This document shows, one piece after another, positions 1-9,415 of a stretch of DNA of 64,000 nucleotides. The position numbers and the translations under genes are program-made. The stretch's first letter is position 1; each line of letters opens with the position of its first letter. The notes under the pieces were generated by a model that made no database searches, was not told the origin of the DNA, and was given only the letters and a program-made list of their open reading frames with translations. Source of the stretch: Pseudonocardia autotrophica (GTDB lineage Bacteria > Actinomycetota > Actinomycetes > Mycobacteriales > Pseudonocardiaceae); NCBI RefSeq assembly GCF_000717175.1, contig NZ_JNYD01000022.1, positions 62,001 to 126,000 on the forward strand, read 5' to 3'.

Positions 1-849
1 CTGCGCCTCGAGCTCGTGCAGCCGGGCGATCTCGGACTGCCGCGCCGTCTCGTCCCGCAGGCCCCGGACCGCACGCGCCGACGAGGCGTCGACGACGCGG
101 TCGCCGAACTGGGACAGCATGTTCTGCTGCGAGGCCTCGAGGTGGGCGCGGGCGTACCGCTCGGCGCCCGCCGCATCGGCGTCGAAGATCTTGTCGGCGA
201 TCCGCCGGTGCGCGGCGAGCACCTGCTTCTGTGCGTCGACGGTCGGGTACCGGCCGAGGTCGGTCGCCTCGTGCGCCCAGGTCTCCTCCTGCGTCGACCA
301 GATCGCGACGAGGCTGCGCACGATGATCCGGGTCGTGGCGACCGGGGTCTGCGCGACCACGAGATCGTGGAACTGGCGGGCCCGGTGGGTGAACGCCGGC
401 CCGTCGCCGATGACCTCCTCGGTGAGCCGGAGGTTGCCCTCGACCAGCGGGCGGAGGGCCTCGCGGGCCCCCTCGTCGGTGGCGCAGGTGGCCGCGCAGG
501 CCGGCTCGAACATGAGGATCGAACTGCCGAGATCGCGCAGGTGGACCTGGTCGCCCTGTAGCGCCACCCCGATGGAGTGCGACACCGAGCCCCCGTCGGG
601 CATGTGGATGAGCGCGCCGCCCGCCTTACCGCGCCGGACGGTGATCAGGCCCTCGCCCTCGAGGATGCGCAGTGCCTCCCGCAGCGGAGGGGCGCTCACC
701 CCGAACATCGCGACGAGATCGTCCTGCTTCGGCAGCAGGCCGCTGGTGTGCACGCCGTTGAGGATCTGCTCGCGCAACTCCGAGGCGATGAGCTCGGCCA
801 GCCGCGGCTGCACTCGAGCGCGCCGGGACAGACCCGGGGTTTCTGCCAT
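1..849 (-). CDS. GntR-family regulator, FCD (FadR-like) subgroup, 3' end cut by window
   Basis: This is a DNA-binding repressor/activator of the FadR type. Residues about 14-80 form the winged helix-turn-helix, with recognition-helix sequence VSAPPLREALRILEGEG. Residues about 100-250 form the all-helical FCD ligand domain, with His161, His214 and His236 as candidate metal ligands. 283 codons are visible and the stop lies beyond base 1, so the protein is longer than usual for the family or nearly finished. The ATG at 849 is the first in-frame start giving a normal N-terminus before the HTH; its Shine-Dalgarno is weak. A short palindrome TCGATTCCTCGA at 877-888 lies just upstream and could be its operator. 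Its targets are not visible. Downstream genes are outside the window. Confidence 0.9.
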   Translation of the reverse strand, partial: MAETPGLSRRARVQPRLAELIASELREQILNGVHTSGLLPKQDDLVAMFGVSAPPLREALRILEGEGLITVRRGKAGGALIHMPDGGSVSHSIGVALQGDQVHLRDLGSSILMFEPACAATCATDEGAREALRPLVEGNLRLTEEVIGDGPAFTHRARQFHDLVVAQTPVATTRIIVRSLVAIWSTQEETWAHEATDLGRYPTVDAQKQVLAAHRRIADKIFDADAAGAERYARAHLEASQQNMLSQFGDRVVDASSARAVRGLRDETARQSEIARLHELEAQ

Positions 850-1044
850 GCTGGATCCCATCCGTCGGCCGCGAAGTCGATTCCTCGATAAGTTTACACT
901 GATGAGCGGGAGACGGGCCGTGAACTGCGGATTCCGCCCCGGCGGGTCCTGTCCTCCGTTCCGGTGATCCACAGTGGTCGGCCCGGGGCGAGGTGCACGA
1001 GATGTCGAACGGCCGGCCCGGCGCCCAGCGTGTACGCCGCGGTA

Positions 1045-1727
1045 TCAGTGGGGCCGCGTCGCGATCAAATTCGCGGACCTGGTGTGTGCGTGCAGGTACT
1101 CGTGGAGCGGTTGCGAGAGCAGGCGTGCGACCGTGAGCAGGTCGCGGTGGCGTGCAGCGAGATCGTGGCCGAGCAGTGGCTCGTGGTGAGCGACGCGGTT
1201 GCGCAACTCGTGGAGCCGTCGGACGGGTTCGTCGACGGCACGTCGGTCGGTTCCGGGTCTGAACGCCGTGTGCAGTCGCGGGACCCAGAGGTCGTCGTGA
1301 TGACGGCGCGAGGAGAGGTAGCGCCAGAAGCCGAACCCCAGTTCGGCGATGACCTTGCCCGGTGGGACGTCGTGCGCCCGCGTACTGCGGCGGGCGTCGT
1401 TCACTGCGGCATCGAGGAGCCGCCGCGAGGTCGCGTTGGCGTCGTAGCGTCTGCCGTTGGCGGCCTTTCTCGTCTGCGGCGGGAAGTGGCGAGCGGGCTC
1501 GAAGACCCAGTGCGGTCCGTCGGGCTGATCGCTACCGGTGAGGGCCCGGTCGTAGGCGTTGCGCAGCGCGACTTCGAGGTGCCCCAGGTCGTGGTGGAAG
1601 GCCGAGGAGAGCGCCGCGTTCCATTCGTAGAGCTTGAGTGCGCCGTCGCGATCGCCCTCGGTCGCAGCGAGGTAGACGGCAAAGCGCGGGGAGGACAGCC
1701 AGTCCTCGACCAGCCATCAGCCGTCAT
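1045..1727 (-). pseudogene. Abi-family (Abi_2-like) protein, frameshifted at codon 4-5
   Basis: The reading frame from 1045 to about 1715 encodes an Abi-like protein: N-terminal SSPRFAVYLAATEGD and the segment LYEWNAALSSAFHHDLGHLE, then GFGFWRYLSSRRHHDDLW and the typical C-terminal LHELRNRVAHHEPLL. These are hallmarks of the abortive-infection-associated Abi_2 family. The only good start, ATG at 1727 with AGAGG about 8 bases upstream, is one base out of frame. Adding one base restores MTA(x)WLVEDWLSSPRF and about 227 residues, a normal length. Otherwise translation would need a CTG start or an internal GTG at 1404, which removes half the protein. I call it a pseudogene or a sequencing/assembly frameshift. 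Its neighbour is a tRNA-like remnant, a typical mobile-island setting. Confidence 0.7.
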
Positions 1728-1770
1728 GCCTGACCTCTCACGAGCGCGGGTGCTATCCTGATGAGCGAAT

Positions 1771-1814
1771 AGCCCCGGATGGCCCCTGACCTCTTCGGTC
1801 ATGTCACCGGGGCT
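1771..1814. terminator. Hairpin, possible terminator
   Basis: AGCCCCGG at 1771-1778 pairs perfectly with CCGGGGCT at 1807-1814, and the loop contains a second inverted pair TGACC/GGTCA. The plus-strand side is followed by TTTGATCTT. It lies just upstream of the Abi gene start, so it may end transcription entering from either side. Function is inferred from structure only. Confidence 0.4.
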
Positions 1815-1960
1815 TTGATCTTGGCACGGCCCAGGATCGTGGCGGCTCTGACCGTGGTGGGTCGCGAGTTCACAGCGACCTCCCCGCGGTGACGCCTCGA
1901 GTGTTGCCAAGGTCCGCGCCAGGCAACTCGCCGTGGAGCCACTCGTGGGCCACGGGGGAT

Positions 1961-2005
1961 CTTGGCAGTCGAGGGGTCACGGGTTCGAATCCCCTCAGCT
2001 CCACC
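1961..2005 (+). other. Degenerate tRNA-Ala-like 3' half; candidate attachment-site scar
   Basis: A T-arm (GGG TTCGAAT CCC) is followed by CAGCTCC and A at 1996-2003, the 3' acceptor strand typical of tRNA-Ala. Going back by standard tRNA spacing, TTGGCAG at 1962-1968 fits an anticodon loop with GGC (Ala). No matching 5' acceptor strand, D-arm or paired anticodon stem is present, and the T-stem has a C-C mismatch, so this is not a working tRNA gene. Such 3' tRNA fragments are commonly left where integrative elements recombine at tRNA genes. The broken Abi gene on one side and broken oxidoreductase pieces on the other fit this, but no integrase is visible. Confidence 0.5.
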
Positions 2006-2187
2006 CTTCCTGATCAGCCCGGACACCCAGTCCGGGCTCTTCTCGTCTCCGGACTCTGTCACCCCGAGAGCCGCGGGACGACGTGGTGCTCCGGTTCGCG
2101 TGATCCCCGGATCCAGGTCACATCGTCTCCAGCGCCGGGCGGGCACGATCGGGTCTCTCGGTCGTCGAAGGGGAGGCAGTGTCGCCC

Positions 2188-2650
2188 ATGAAGATCGGTC
2201 TGCAGCTCTCGGAGTTCCGCGTGCCCGGCGGGCCGCCCGCCCTCGCGGCGGACCTGCGGCGGGTGGCGGTGGCCGCCGAGGACGCCGGGTTCGCGCGGCT
2301 CGCGGTGGCGGACCACCTCTGGCAGATCCCGGCGAACGGATCCGCGGAGAGCGAGATGCTCGAGGCGTACACGACGTTGGGCTACCTCGCGGCGTGCACC
2401 TCCCGGGTGGAGCTGCTGACCTGGGTCAGCGCGGTGACGTTCCGCGAGCCCGCGCTGCTCGCCAAGTGTGTGACGACGCTGGACGTGCTCAGCGGCGCCG
2501 GGCCTGGCTCGGGATCGGCGCAGTTTGGTACGCCGAGGAGGCGCGCGGGCTGGGCCTGCCGTTCCCGCGGACGGCCGAGCGGTTCGGCCGGCTGGAGGAG
2601 ACGCTGACCACCGTCGCCTGGGGCGACCGGGACGGCATCGTCTCGCTGGA
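2188..2650 (+). pseudogene. LLM-class (luciferase-like, F420-type) oxidoreductase, broken
   Basis: Frame 1 encodes the start of an LLM flavin/F420-dependent oxidoreductase: MKIGLQLSEF, an ADHLWQIP segment, and TTLGYLAACTSRVELLTWVS. After LDVLSG near 2500 the family sequence continues in another frame as RAWLGIGAVWYAEEARGLG and then GLPFPRTAERFGRLEETLT, so a one-base deletion sits at about 2495-2505. Family similarity ends around 2640, at about half the normal length, where unrelated sequence takes over. The gene is therefore both frameshifted and truncated. The ATG at 2188 is the natural start; an in-frame GTG lies at 2179. Confidence 0.75.
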
Positions 2651-2735
2651 CCACGGCGGCGGCCGAACGGATCCCCGGCGCCCGATTCGAGATCGTCGAC
2701 GGCGCCGGCACCGCCCCCGAGGGCCCACCCCGCAC
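2650..2735 (+). pseudogene. C-terminal scrap of an alpha/beta-hydrolase
   Basis: The frame at 2650 reads TTAAAERIPGARFEIVDGAG, the strand plus loop that precedes the catalytic His in alpha/beta-hydrolases. The expected His of the GAGH motif is Thr here and the normal tail is missing. It is joined directly to the broken LLM gene, which suggests a deletion junction between two former genes. Identification rests on a short motif only. Confidence 0.4.
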
Positions 2736-3146
2736 GACCGCCAGGTATGTGCGGAGGCCGACCGGTAGGAGGCTCGTGAGGGGGTTCGTGGAATCGGCGA
2801 CCTCGCCGGCTGAGCAACGGGCTCTCCGGGTCAGGGGGGTCGGGGTCGTCGAGGGTCATGCACGTGACTGAGGCGAGCACACCGGCGACGGTGTAGACGT
2901 CCCATCCGGTCACGGCGTGCCACCTCTCGAGCCGGTACTTCGCGCTGCTGGGGGGCCGGCAAGGCGGGACAGGCGATCGTGGTTCGCGAGGAGATCACCC
3001 GCACCCTCATCCTGCTCGGCATGGCCGACGGCGCGGATGGTGGACCGCTCCCACCTCCGTCCCGCGACCGGCGGTCACCTGATTCAGGACCGGATCGTGG
3101 CGTACTGAGCCCACGCCGCCTTCCCGGCGCCGGCTCACACGCCGGC
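2736..3146. other. No intact gene; decayed sequence
   Basis: I see no complete gene here. A plus-strand stretch near 2979-3108 reads REEITRTLILLGMADGA and, after a frame change, RMVDRSHLRPATGGHLIQD. It ends in a stop and could be the tail of a lost enzyme, with a faint likeness to alpha-hydroxy-acid oxidases, but I cannot assign it. Confidence 0.4.
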
Positions 3147-3953
3147 TCAGGGGCGCGGGCGGCTGATGTAGCAGTCGGCGTGGAACCAGCCCGCGGACTC
3201 CTTGCCGGTCGGGTCGAGGCCGCGGGAGCGGACGTCGGCGATCGCGGCGGCCTGTTCCGCCGCGTCGACGAAGCGGCGTTGGCGGACGGTGCCGGGCAGG
3301 CGGTGGGTGGCGAGCCCGTGCGCGTCGAGCACGCCGGTGATCTCGTCGTAGTCGAAGACGCGCAGCACGAACGCCACCACCCGGACGTCCGACGGCAGGT
3401 GGGCGAGGAGGCGGGTGAAGGTCGGCGGGCCGACGTACCCGACGCCGCCGGTACACACCACCGTCCCCACCTCGGGGAGTGCGGCGGCGAGCCCGGGGGA
3501 GGGATCGGCGCGTTCGAGGTCCTCGGCGAACCCGCGGTCGAGCAGCCCGGCCCGGGACGCGTAGCGGACGGCGGGGGCGGAGGCGTCGAGGCCCAGGACG
3601 CGGACGTCGGGGCGGTCCTCCCGGACACGGAAGAACGCGGCGTCGGCGGCCGCGAGCGCGCCCGGGGACAGCTCGGCGAGAGCGGGGTTGGTGTAGCGCG
3701 CCGCGAGCGCGCCGAGCCCCACCGAGGTGCGGAGCAGCGCCGCGTTGGTGCCGTAGGAGCAGCAGAGGTCGAGCACGGTCCGTGCCCGTGGATCCCGGCC
3801 GGCCGCGTCGATCTCCGCGCGGACGACGGGCAGGGCGTGCGCGGGGACCTGGTACTCCAGCGGCGCGAGGGCCGCGAAGTAGGCCCGCGGGTCGGGCGCG
3901 GTGTAGATGCCGCTGAAGTCGGCTTTGGACGTCACGGTCCGCGCCGGGGTCAT
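3147..3953 (-). CDS. Class I SAM-dependent methyltransferase
   Basis: This 268-residue protein has a SAM-binding motif I variant at residues 60-70 (VLDLCCSYGTN) followed by VLGLDASAPAVRYA, where the acidic residue would bind the SAM ribose. A glycine-rich TGGVGYVGPPTF strand and a C-terminal HADCYISRPRP complete the fold. The substrate is unknown. The ATG at 3953 overlaps the stop of the upstream acyltransferase gene by four bases (ATGA), so the two are translationally coupled. It is the last gene of a three-gene operon with a dioxygenase and an acyltransferase, so it probably methylates a product or intermediate of that small pathway. The double Cys in DLCCSYG is unusual compared with the common DxGxGxG. 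Confidence 0.88.
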   Translation of the reverse strand: MTPARTVTSKADFSGIYTAPDPRAYFAALAPLEYQVPAHALPVVRAEIDAAGRDPRARTVLDLCCSYGTNAALLRTSVGLGALAARYTNPALAELSPGALAAADAAFFRVREDRPDVRVLGLDASAPAVRYASRAGLLDRGFAEDLERADPSPGLAAALPEVGTVVCTGGVGYVGPPTFTRLLAHLPSDVRVVAFVLRVFDYDEITGVLDAHGLATHRLPGTVRQRRFVDAAEQAAAIADVRSRGLDPTGKESAGWFHADCYISRPRP

Positions 3954-5710
3954 CCGGGGGCCTCCTCTCCGGCGAGGAGGGTGTCGAGCTCGGCCACGGC
4001 CTCGCGGAGGCGGTCGGCGAAGACGTGCATCCGGTCGGCCACCGCGGACGGGGTGGCGAGGTAGACGTCGAAGCGGTCGTGCTGCAGCCCGTACCCGACG
4101 CCGATGCACGTGGGGCTGGTGGAGCCGAAACCGAAGTACTGGATCCGGGGCGAGGGGACGGAGCTGGTGGAGAGGTAGTCGTCGCGCAGGATCGTCCATC
4201 CGGGACTGTCGAAGAACGGCAGCGCCGGGCCGCCGCGCCGGCGCTGGATCCACTGGAGCTCCCAGAGGTGCTGCTCGGGGGCGTACCCGGCCTGGCACTC
4301 CTTCGCCCGGCGCACGTGGGCCTCGGCGGCGGCGCGGAAGGCGGCCCGCCGCACGTCGTCGTCCGCGGCCGGGTCGGTCATCACGTCGGCGAACGCGACG
4401 ACCTCCGGGGTCACCACGCGCATGGCCTCGGTGCGGCCGTGGTGGAAGCGGCGCATGGCGATCGACTCGTAGGTCGCGCCGGTGAGGCCCTTGGCGCGGC
4501 GGTGGGCGAGCTGGAAGGCCAGCTGGGCGAACGCGTCGGGGGAGCAGCGCAGCTCCTTGGCCCGCCTGCTGGTGAAGCCCTCGATCGTCAGGGTCGACGT
4601 GGCGCAGGCCGCGGCGAAGTCGGCGAACCCGGATGCGGCCCGGGCGATGTCGGCGCGCAGGGCGTCGTCGAGCCGCCAGCGGACGGGCGTGACGGCGGCG
4701 GGGCCCGCGCCGGGGAGGTCCGGGGTCGGTGCGCCGAGGATCGCGTCGACGTAGCCGATGACGGTGGTGCCGTCGAGCTCGCAGTGCTCGCCGTTGAGCC
4801 CGGCCGTGCCGTCGCCGAACACGATCAGCGTGAGCGACTTGTCGAACCAGCGGTTGCCGGAGTCACCGTGCAGGAGAATGTCGCACGCCTCGCGAGGCTC
4901 GGCCGGAAGGGCGTCCTCCAGGGCGATGCAGAACAACGCGGTCTCGATCGTCTCGAGGACGTCCGCGTTGTGCTCCCGCAGCGCGTCGCGGCTCTCCGCC
5001 CAGGCCGCGCGGGCCTTGGTCGTGAGGCTCCCGACGCCGTCGCCGCGCTCGGCGGTGGCCGTGACGACGGCGTCAAGGCCCTCGGCGATCTCGGCGGCCG
5101 AGTGCGGCGTCCCGTCCGGCGCGATCACGTCGAGCCGGACGACGTGGCCGCGGTGGAACACCACGACGTGCCGCTCGGTCGACGGTCCCGGCCAGGCGGC
5201 GGTGTAGGGCGTGCGGCTGGCGTCGATCTCGCGGCCGGGGATCCGGCAGGCCGAGAACAGGTACTTGAGCTGCTCCATCGACAGCGGCGCGCCGCGCTGG
5301 GTCGCCGGCGGCACGGCCTGGGCGTCGATGGCGAGCTTGTACGCGACGGTGGCGGCCGTCAGTTCGGCGGCGCGCTCGATCCGGCCGAGACCGGGAGCGT
5401 CCTGGAAGAGGAAGAAGAAGTTGGCGTTGAGCGCGATCCGGTCGCGGCGGCCGAGGTAGCGGGAGCGCCAGAACGCGTCCAGCCAGCTGTGCACGCCGGG
5501 TGTGGCGTCGTAGGCGCGCAGGGCGGCGTCGAGCTCCGGGGCCTCGGCGGCGAGGAACTCGTCGAGGGCCTTCTCGGTGCGGGCGCGCTCGTCGTCGGTC
5601 AGCAGGGGGGCGCACCACTCCAGGAACCGCCGGGCCGTGTCCTCGAGGGAGGGCAGCGGCACCCGCGGCAGGGCGTCCTCGTTGCCGAAGGTCAAGGGGG
5701 AGAGGATCAC
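3950..5710 (-). CDS. Choline/carnitine-type O-acyltransferase
   Basis: The 586-residue length matches the choline/carnitine acyltransferase family, whose members move an acyl group between CoA and the hydroxyl of carnitine or choline. The catalytic histidine is His309 in GLNGEHCELDGTT, preceded by GNRWFDKSLTLIVFGDG. The C-terminal STSS and YFGFGSTSPTCIGVGYGL match the family STS and GFG-YG elements. The N-terminal SRYLGRRDRIALNANFFFLF aligns with the usual membrane/CoA-side helix. There is no signal peptide. It starts 10 bases after the upstream dioxygenase stop and overlaps the methyltransferase start. In actinomycetes such genes may act in metabolism or on specialised metabolites; the neighbours favour a dedicated small pathway, but the acceptor molecule cannot be read from sequence. 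Confidence 0.88.
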   Translation of the reverse strand: MILSPLTFGNEDALPRVPLPSLEDTARRFLEWCAPLLTDDERARTEKALDEFLAAEAPELDAALRAYDATPGVHSWLDAFWRSRYLGRRDRIALNANFFFLFQDAPGLGRIERAAELTAATVAYKLAIDAQAVPPATQRGAPLSMEQLKYLFSACRIPGREIDASRTPYTAAWPGPSTERHVVVFHRGHVVRLDVIAPDGTPHSAAEIAEGLDAVVTATAERGDGVGSLTTKARAAWAESRDALREHNADVLETIETALFCIALEDALPAEPREACDILLHGDSGNRWFDKSLTLIVFGDGTAGLNGEHCELDGTTVIGYVDAILGAPTPDLPGAGPAAVTPVRWRLDDALRADIARAASGFADFAAACATSTLTIEGFTSRRAKELRCSPDAFAQLAFQLAHRRAKGLTGATYESIAMRRFHHGRTEAMRVVTPEVVAFADVMTDPAADDDVRRAAFRAAAEAHVRRAKECQAGYAPEQHLWELQWIQRRRGGPALPFFDSPGWTILRDDYLSTSSVPSPRIQYFGFGSTSPTCIGVGYGLQHDRFDVYLATPSAVADRMHVFADRLREAVAELDTLLAGEEAPG

Positions 5711-5720
5711 CGGGAGTCCT

Positions 5721-6545
5721 TCAGATCAGGAGCCGGTCGACGCGGCCGGCGCCGGTGGGGACCGAGTGGGCGGCGGCGACCCGGCCGAACAGCTGCCGGG
5801 TCCGGGTCGCCGTGCCGACCACCCCGGGCCGACGGCTGTAGGCGAGGATCGCGGTGTGCCGGTCCCGGCCGCCCTCGACCGGGCTGACCCGGTGCAGGGA
5901 GTACCGGCCGGCGAAGAGCTGGAGGTCGCCGGGGCGCAGGTCCAGGGTGCGGACGGCCGTGTGGTCGCCGTCGAGCACGGCGGAGACGGCGTCGAGGTTC
6001 TCGGCCTGCGACGACCGGATGCCGGGGCAGTACTGGAACGCCCCACCGGCCTCCGCGGCCTGGGTGAGCAGGCTGACGGTGAACTCGTTGGTGTCGAAGT
6101 GCCAGGGGTGCTCCCGACCGGGGACGACGACGTTGAGCACCAGACCCGACAGCGGGTCGGCGAGCGCGAACACCTCGGGCAGGCCGAACGCGGCGGCGAC
6201 GAACCGCTGGACGGCCCGGTCGCGGTGGAGCCGCTGGATCAGCGCGTCGGCCGGGATCCGGTCCCGGGCCACGAACGCGTTGCCCCGCTGCATCAGCCGG
6301 TGCGCCGGGTGCTCCGCCGGGAGCGCTGGGTCCGGGGCGGTGTTGTAGACGTTGACGATCTCGGTCTCGTGGTGGGCGCGGGGAGCCAGGGCCCGGCCCT
6401 CCTCGCGCAACGCCTCGACCTGCCCGGCCCGCACGAACCCCGGCAGCACGCAGCACCCGGACTCGCGCAGATCGGCGCGCACCCGGTCGACCAGGGCCGG
6501 GTCGTCCAGCGGATAGCGATCGGTGTCCACGATCGTCGGGTCCAC
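5721..6545 (-). CDS. Phytanoyl-CoA-dioxygenase-like Fe(II)/2-oxoglutarate oxygenase
   Basis: The 274-residue protein carries the facial triad of this family: His149 and Asp151 in WHFDTNEFTVSLL, and distal His218 in YSLHRVSPV, with Arg229 in RDRHTAILAYS placed to bind 2-oxoglutarate. It most likely hydroxylates a small molecule in the cytosol. It is the first gene of the operon with the acyltransferase and methyltransferase, 10 bases upstream of the former. A hydroxylation that makes the alcohol later acylated is a reasonable inference. The start ATG at 6545 follows a 102-base gap after the formate dehydrogenase operon on the same strand, so read-through transcription from there is possible. 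Confidence 0.88.
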   Translation of the reverse strand: MDPTIVDTDRYPLDDPALVDRVRADLRESGCCVLPGFVRAGQVEALREEGRALAPRAHHETEIVNVYNTAPDPALPAEHPAHRLMQRGNAFVARDRIPADALIQRLHRDRAVQRFVAAAFGLPEVFALADPLSGLVLNVVVPGREHPWHFDTNEFTVSLLTQAAEAGGAFQYCPGIRSSQAENLDAVSAVLDGDHTAVRTLDLRPGDLQLFAGRYSLHRVSPVEGGRDRHTAILAYSRRPGVVGTATRTRQLFGRVAAAHSVPTGAGRVDRLLI

Positions 6546-6647
6546 GCGGCCCCACCCTTCACGTCGTCGTGCGAGCGTCGGTGTGCGGAACGTAGCGGCT
6601 CGCCGGGTGGGCCAGAAGTCTCCGACCGCAGGGTCCCGGGGCGGCGC

Positions 6648-7579
6648 TCAGGCTTCGGGCAGGTTCTGCACGTGCTGGAAGCCGAAGCGGCCCTTGATGC
6701 AGAGGTGCCCGTGGGTCACGGAGTGGTCCGACGGGCTCGTCACGTTGACGATGCTGCCCTGCTGGACGTGCAGCTCCAGGTTGCAGCCCACCCCGCAGAA
6801 CGAGCAGATCGTGGTGGTGACGGTCTCCGACTCGGGGTGCCAGTCCCCGTCCTCGCGCAGCTCGTGCTCGCGGACGGACTTCAGCGCGCCCGTCGGACAG
6901 ACCCCGATGCAGTTGCCGCAGTACACGCAGGCCGAGTCGGGGAGCTCGCCGTCGTACTCGGTGGCGATGTGGGCGTCGAACCCGCGGCCCGCGGCGGAGA
7001 TCGCGAAGGTGAACTGCGCGTCCGTGCCGCAGGCCTTCACGCACTTGTAGCAGAGGATGCAGCGGGCGTAGTCGCGCACGTAGAGGTCGTTGTCGACCTT
7101 GACCGGCTGGGCGACGTTCGCCGCCGTCGACCCGTCCGGGACGTGGTGGTGACCCGGCCGGCGACCCGCGCGGTCCTCCTCGGCGGGGGCGGGCGGTCCG
7201 TACCGGTCCGGGTCGACGCCGTACTCGACCATCCAGCGCTGCACGTCCGCGCTCGCCTGGGTCATGTCGGTGGACGAGGCGAGCAGCTCCAGCACCATCC
7301 GGCGGCTGTGGCGCACCTTCTCGGTGTCCGTGCGCACGACCATGCCGTCGTCGACCTTCCGTGCGCACGACGGCACGAGCACCCTCGAGCCCTCGACCTC
7401 GACCATGCAGACGCGGCAGGCGTTGATGGGCGTGAGGTTCGGCGCCCAGCACAGGGTCGGCGTCTCGACGCCCTGCTCACGCAGCACATCGAGGATCGTC
7501 GATCCCTCGGGGACGCGGAGCTCGCGGCCGTCGACGGTGACGGTGACGAGTCGGGAGATCGAGCCGAGCAGCACGGTCG

Positions 7580-7583
<4 letters not shown>
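6648..7583 (-). CDS. Formate dehydrogenase alpha subunit, N-terminal Fe-S half as a separate protein
   Basis: This 311-residue protein is the electron-wire half of an FdsA/NuoG-type alpha subunit. Cys45, Cys56, Cys59 and Cys73 form a plant-type [2Fe-2S] site; Cys175, 178, 181, 185 and Cys219, 222, 225, 229 form two ferredoxin [4Fe-4S] sites. Cys260, 263, 267 and 295 (TTICSFCGVGCNLEL to LCIKGRFG) form the [4Fe-4S] site that normally begins the Mo/W-bis-MGD domain. It then stops at LPEA, just where the catalytic domain should continue. That domain is encoded two genes upstream at 9415-11307. The GTG start at 7583 overlaps the upstream stop by four bases (GTGA). It should carry electrons between the catalytic protein and the flavin subunit. 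Confidence 0.9.

Positions 7584-9414
<1,831 letters not shown>

Positions 9415-9415
<1 letters not shown>

Noticed and set aside
1935..2003. Complete tRNA gene
   Set aside because: GGAGC at 1935 can pair with only part of the 3' acceptor strand, the span is 69 bases, and no D-arm or anticodon stem forms.
4025..5887. Long plus-strand open frame opposite the acyltransferase and dioxygenase genes
   Set aside because: It is a GC-driven antisense shadow: no known motifs, low-complexity Gly/Arg/Val sequence, and it lies over two well-supported enzyme genes.
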